DNA of 26,575 nt, taken from NCBI GenBank assembly GCA_002374095.1, contig DFKY01000017.1, positions 1-26,575 of the forward strand, in the 5' to 3' direction. Source of the stretch: Lachnospiraceae bacterium UBA3633. GTDB taxonomy: Bacteria; Bacillota; Clostridia; Lachnospirales; Lachnospiraceae. A program made the position numbers and the translations under genes. Positions 23,320 to 26,575 of this stretch are shown here, piece by piece. Position 1 is the stretch's first letter. Every line of letters begins with the position of its first letter. The notes under the pieces were generated by a model. That model saw only the letters and a list, made by a program, of their open reading frames with translations, was not told where the DNA came from and did no database searches.

Positions 23320-24198
23320 ATGATTAAAACAAGAAGACGGCATAGTATGCGATATGCCAAAGTTCGTGTTGTGAAGAGAAATGTAAAGTCTTCGGTATTT
23401 ACACATCTTTTTAGCATTTCAAAGTACAAAAAAGAGTTGTACCTGTCTCTACACCCTAAAGAAAAGGATATAGAGGATAAAGAGATTAAGACATGGACAT
23501 TATCTAGTATATTTACAAATATACAGATCAATGATTTGGGACTTTTAGTACGAGACACACTCCTTGTGTTAGTAGAAGCACAAAGTACATGGACATTAAA
23601 TATTCTACCACGAATGCTTGAATACCTTGCTGAAAGCTACAATAGATATGTGATAGAAACGAATCAAAATATCTATGGTACGAAAAAGGTAAGATTACCA
23701 AAAGCTGAGCTATATGTCCTATACACAGGAAGTAAACAGATTAAAGACAGAGAGATAAGTTTTAAGAAAGAGTTTTTTAATGATAATTCACCAATAGAGA
23801 TTAGAGCGAAAGTGATATCATTAAAAAATTCAAGTAAAATTGTAAAAGAGTACATACGATTTAGTAAAGTTTTAGACAACAAGAATAAGCTATATAATTA
23901 TACAAAGAAGAGTATAAATGAAACAATAAAATACTGTATTACGCATAATATCCTAAAAGAATACTTGAAAGAAAACAAGAAGGAGGTATATAATATGATG
24001 ACAAGTGTATATGATCAAGATACAGCGATAGAGATGTGCATGAGAGAACAATATGCAGAAGGAAGAGCAGAAGGAAAAGCAGAAGGGAAATTGTCAGTGC
24101 TAGTTTCCATGGTAAAAGATAAGTTATTGTCAGTAGCTGAGGCGGCTAAACGGCTTGGGGTAAGTGAAAAAGAGTTTATGAGATTAGCAAAAGCATAG
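23320..24198 (+). CDS. Rpn / PD-(D/E)XK nuclease family protein (putative transposase-like)
   Basis: 292 aa as opened at 23320; no SD is visible, and an ATG at 23347 (MRYAKVRV) is an alternative. The family pattern is VFTHLFSISKYKKELYLSLHP, then the nuclease core NDLGLLVRDTLLVLVEAQST with acidic E86 and Q88 in the E-x-Q motif, followed by LPKAELYVLYTG. The C-terminus has the typical EGRAEGKAEGK repeat and a small helical domain. Rpn proteins promote RecA-independent recombination in E. coli. It sits between two repeated cassettes and has its own terminator. Confidence 0.8.
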   Translation: MIKTRRRHSMRYAKVRVVKRNVKSSVFTHLFSISKYKKELYLSLHPKEKDIEDKEIKTWTLSSIFTNIQINDLGLLVRDTLLVLVEAQSTWTLNILPRMLEYLAESYNRYVIETNQNIYGTKKVRLPKAELYVLYTGSKQIKDREISFKKEFFNDNSPIEIRAKVISLKNSSKIVKEYIRFSKVLDNKNKLYNYTKKSINETIKYCITHNILKEYLKENKKEVYNMMTSVYDQDTAIEMCMREQYAEGRAEGKAEGKLSVLVSMVKDKLLSVAEAAKRLGVSEKEFMRLAKA

Positions 24199-24229
24199 TT
24201 GCACATGAATAAATATATTAATGTAGAAG

Positions 24230-24256
24230 TAGCAGGCTTATAAGCCTGCTATTTTT
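24230..24256 (+). terminator. terminator after the Rpn-like gene
   Basis: A perfect inverted repeat TAGCAGGCTTA / TAAGCCTGCTA followed by T5. Confidence 0.9.
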
Positions 24257-24280
24257 ATGTAAAACTCGCAGTTTTCATAA

Positions 24281-24486
24281 CCCCCTATGAAATATCCAAA
24301 AACCCCCTATCTTTTCAAGTTGCTTGGAGGTTGGTACCATCGCTGTCGACGGATTACGCTATCGTGGAACCGCTGGACGCGATTCCACTGACGCTTCATC
24401 GTCTCCGCTCTTCGCTCAAAGTCGTAAAGCGACTTTTCGCGAGTTTGCTAGGGCAGTGCGCTGGAGAAAGGTCGTAACTTCTTGAT
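24281..24486 (+). promoter_or_regulatory. cassette leader, copy 2 (short form with different hairpins)
   Basis: CCCCCTAT occurs at 24281 and 24303, again 22 bp apart. CTTTT, six variable bases, GCTTGGAGGTTGGTACC and GCTGTCGACGGATTA follow. The 176-bp hairpin element is absent. Instead GTGGAA/TTCCAC (24364-24388) and an imperfect stem with AAAGTCG/CGACTTT at its core (24418-24436) are present. The leader ends in AAAGGTCGTAAC before an SD-less ATG. The GTACCAACC partner seen in copies 1 and 3 is missing. Confidence 0.75.
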
Positions 24487-26118
24487 ATGAAAAGATCAAG
24501 TAGATTTATAAAAAGAAGATTAGCACTATTTTTAGTGCTTTTATTAAGTATAGAATCTTTCGCCGCCGTAGTCGGTGACAACGACGGCGCTGCGTTTATC
24601 ACAAAAGCCGAGTTCGACTCTATGAAAAATGACTTTCAATCGCAACTCGACCGCTACAACTCATCCCTTGACAATAAAATTGATGGGGCGATAGCGAGTT
24701 ATATTGCGGGAGTAAAAGTTGCAAAAACTTCAACCGAACGTATTATTACCTCTGATTATGATAGATTTCATATGATTAATTGTGAATTAAAAAATACATT
24801 TGTATTGCCATCATTTGACTATAGTTTTAGTTTGTTAGCAGGTTATCAAGAAACTGATGGATATGGATGGGCTGATACAGGTGGATGTTTGTTTTCTAAA
24901 AATTATCTTAATAATACCGAATTTTGTACGATTAATACTGTTGGTGGGGCGTCTGTCAATGGAGGGGTCATGAATTATGATAATATTTATTGGACTGGGC
25001 AAAATAAAACTTGGCAAGAGCGATGGGTAATTGGTTCGCAGTATGCACAAGATTTGCACATTGCCTCGGGGTTCCAATATTATGCGTATGACCTCTCTTT
25101 TTATATCGCACGTCCGATAAAAGTTAATAAGACTGGCTATTGTGGGTCATTAGTAAATATATCAAGCCCTATTTTTGCGAAGCCAAAGTTTTGGATGTAT
25201 GGTTATAATGGATGGTCACAGTACACCGCGGTGAATCGAACCAACAAACTAGAAGATGATAAAGGACATTTGATTGAGTCAATAGCAATAGATTGCAAAA
25301 CTGAAGATAATGATGATAACTTTAATTATAGAAAAATAGGTTGTTGGAATGCTGATACTGAGTTTGAAGTTGGGTCTAGTGACTTTTCAAAATATATTGG
25401 ATACTCTGATTATCAAGTTTTAACTACTGAGGACTTGACTACTGCATTGGTGACTGGTGCTAATAATTATCTTTCTCTTAGTTGGGGCTGTGTGCAGAGT
25501 AATCCAAATTGGAATGCTGCAAATTATCATAACAAAAATCCATATACAATGATGTTTCAAGTCGGAGGAAGTGTAATTGTGTCAGATGCTGATGGAACCC
25601 CTCCAAATATGGGTAATGCTGCTGCAGAGAAACTTCCTAATCTCGGGATCTTTGGGAAGTTTACGGGATCAAGTATTTTGCAGAATAAAAAGAATGCTTT
25701 TAATGGTTTATATGATATCAATCCAGAAAATGTCAATTTAGCAGGTGGTTTACCACTTTTGGTGGCTAAGGCAGATGAAAAAATTGAATATAAACCAACA
25801 TTCACAATAGTAGGTAAACCAGGTGCAGAAGCTTATAATGAAATTAGGGTTATGTTTGCAACAAGTCCGTTTACTACAAAAAAAGAAAATTTGAATCTTA
25901 TAAAATTTACTCGTGGCGGAATTGAATATGACTATATAGATACTGTAGATAAAAAACTAAACGCAGAGTGGAAAATGCCTAAAGATGCAGTAGTTTATAT
26001 GAAATGGTTTCCAATATATAGTAATGAACAAGCAATAGACAACAATGAGTGGGAAATCATCTTAAATATAAAGGATAATGCTGACAATAAAACATATAAA
26101 TTAACTCAAGCATCTTAG
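24487..26118 (+). CDS. cassette 2 secreted variable protein (intact)
   Basis: 543 aa. Signal peptide (about 1-26, basic start MKRSSRFIK, SFA before the cleavage point), then the constant AVVGDNDGAAFITKAEFD segment and coiled-coil-like region to about residue 68. DNA differences from cassette 1 across this segment are almost all synonymous. A large Asn/Tyr/Gly/Thr-rich middle (about 75-430) shows no likeness to cassette 1. A C-terminal region of about 110 residues (FTIVGKPGAEAYNEIRVMF, YMKWFPIYSNE) weakly matches cassette 1. There is no LPXTG, membrane anchor or SH3, so it is probably released or bound non-covalently. The family is unrecognised. Confidence 0.85.
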   Translation: MKRSSRFIKRRLALFLVLLLSIESFAAVVGDNDGAAFITKAEFDSMKNDFQSQLDRYNSSLDNKIDGAIASYIAGVKVAKTSTERIITSDYDRFHMINCELKNTFVLPSFDYSFSLLAGYQETDGYGWADTGGCLFSKNYLNNTEFCTINTVGGASVNGGVMNYDNIYWTGQNKTWQERWVIGSQYAQDLHIASGFQYYAYDLSFYIARPIKVNKTGYCGSLVNISSPIFAKPKFWMYGYNGWSQYTAVNRTNKLEDDKGHLIESIAIDCKTEDNDDNFNYRKIGCWNADTEFEVGSSDFSKYIGYSDYQVLTTEDLTTALVTGANNYLSLSWGCVQSNPNWNAANYHNKNPYTMMFQVGGSVIVSDADGTPPNMGNAAAEKLPNLGIFGKFTGSSILQNKKNAFNGLYDINPENVNLAGGLPLLVAKADEKIEYKPTFTIVGKPGAEAYNEIRVMFATSPFTTKKENLNLIKFTRGGIEYDYIDTVDKKLNAEWKMPKDAVVYMKWFPIYSNEQAIDNNEWEIILNIKDNADNKTYKLTQAS

Positions 26119-26124
26119 TCAATA

Positions 26125-26145
26125 AAAAAATATATCATATTTTTT
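26125..26145 (+). terminator. A/T-only terminator after cassette 2
   Basis: AAAAAATAT-ATC-ATATTTTTT stem. It contains only A-T pairs, so it is a weak candidate. Confidence 0.45.
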
Positions 26146-26150
26146 GTAGA

Positions 26151-26231
26151 CCCCCTATGAAATCGCCAAAAACCCCCTATCTTTTCATATGGCTTGGAGG
26201 TTGGTACCTGGTTGCTGTCGACGGATTACGT
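26151..26231 (+). promoter_or_regulatory. cassette leader, conserved 5' boxes, copy 3
   Basis: CCCCCTAT at 26151 and 26173 (22 bp apart), CTTTT, six variable bases, GCTTGGAGGTTGGTACC, then GCTGTCGACGGATTA after a spacer 2 bp longer than in copies 1 and 2. Confidence 0.75.
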
Positions 26232-26407
26232 TATTGTTCAATGCAAATATGCATATTTGTAAGGCAAGAGCTGTTTTTCGAGCTTGGTCCTCGGAAGCAG
26301 AACTACTAATGACCTAGTATTTTGCTCCTAACGCAAAATCCTATGTCATAAGAAGTTCTAAGCTTCCTGCGGAACCTCTCAAACAGCTCTTGCTTACAGA
26401 AAAGATA
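26232..26407 (+). repeat. 176-bp hairpin element, copy 3
   Basis: Identical by eye to 21187-21362, although the flanks on both sides have diverged. The hairpin arms run from 26259 to 26397. Downstream, GTACCAACC is preserved, but the TGCATT that pairs with AATGCA in copy 1 reads TATATT here. The region 26408-26501 otherwise follows copy 1 with scattered changes. Confidence 0.85.
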
Positions 26408-26501
26408 GTTATATTAATACAATATGCAGTTAGTGTGAACAAGTACTGTACCAACCAAATTATTGCACAAGTGCTATACCCGAAGGTCGTAACAACATTA
26501 C

Positions 26502-26575
26502 ATGAATAAAGCAAGTAGATTGATTAAGAGATATATAGCACTTTTATTAGTGCTTCTTTTTAGTATAGAGAGTTT
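26502..26575 (+). CDS. cassette 3 secreted protein, 5' end (partial)
   Basis: The ATG follows GGTCGTAACAACATTAC, the same context as cassette 1, again with no SD. The 24 codons read MNKASRLIKRYIALLLVLL and continue FSIES, the same signal peptide as cassette 1. The window ends inside the signal peptide, so the body is unseen. Confidence 0.85.
   Translation, partial: MNKASRLIKRYIALLLVLLFSIES

Noticed and set aside
24354..24390. T-box riboswitch in the cassette leaders (GTGGAACCGC and GGTTGGTACC resemble the T-box core)
   Set aside because: There is no Stem I, no specifier loop and no antiterminator/terminator pair, the downstream gene is not an amino-acid gene, and the motif differs between copies.

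Overview
The window is about 26.6 kb of AT-rich DNA from a low-GC Gram-positive bacterium, most likely class Clostridia. The gene content and order yhaM - ruvA - ruvB - U32 - rmuC - yigZ - aroC - capA - pth - mfd, the Rpn/PD-(D/E)XK protein and the secreted-protein family at the right end suggest a Lachnospiraceae-like lineage. That placement is inference from gene content, not a phylogenetic result.

Layout. Positions 1-350 hold the end of an rRNA operon: the 16S 3' end, tRNA-Ile(GAT) and, one base later, a 5S rRNA, with no 23S between or after them. A small convergent gene follows (354-581, minus strand), then a LicD-type gene and a membrane-anchored SH3 protein. Positions 2702-16738 are a compact, co-oriented housekeeping block for RNA decay, Holliday-junction branch migration, a U32 protein split by one in-frame stop, RmuC, YigZ, chorismate synthase, a CapA-like protein, peptidyl-tRNA hydrolase, Mfd and a cytosine-deaminase-family amidohydrolase. 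Several genes in it start at or overlapping the previous stop without a visible Shine-Dalgarno (SD) sequence, and three use TTG starts.

Positions 16739-20966 carry stress and signalling modules. An Rrf2 regulator has a good sigma-A promoter flanked by two matching 23-bp dyads and is followed by a cupin. A zinc macrodomain overlaps a class M sirtuin, the core pair of a reversible ADP-ribosylation system. A lipoprotein esterase lies behind a promoter and an attenuator-like hairpin.

The right end (21070 to the window end) is the most unusual part. It holds three tandem cassettes of one secreted-protein family. Each cassette has a long non-coding leader: two CCCCCTAT-type repeats exactly 22 bp apart, a GCTTGGAGGTTGGTACC box, a GTCGACGGATTA box, a structured middle and a terminal GGTCGTAAC. 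After that comes an ATG with no SD and a near-identical N-terminus made of a signal peptide and a predicted amphipathic coiled-coil segment. The rest of each protein is largely different. Cassettes 1 and 3 share a 176-bp segment that reads as identical and folds into a very long imperfect hairpin; cassette 2 has different hairpins in that place. Cassette 1 is broken at an A8 tract, and an Rpn/PDDEXK nuclease gene sits between cassettes 1 and 2. Together this looks like a constant-leader, variable-body surface-protein locus that could undergo recombination or phase variation. I do not recognise it as a described system.
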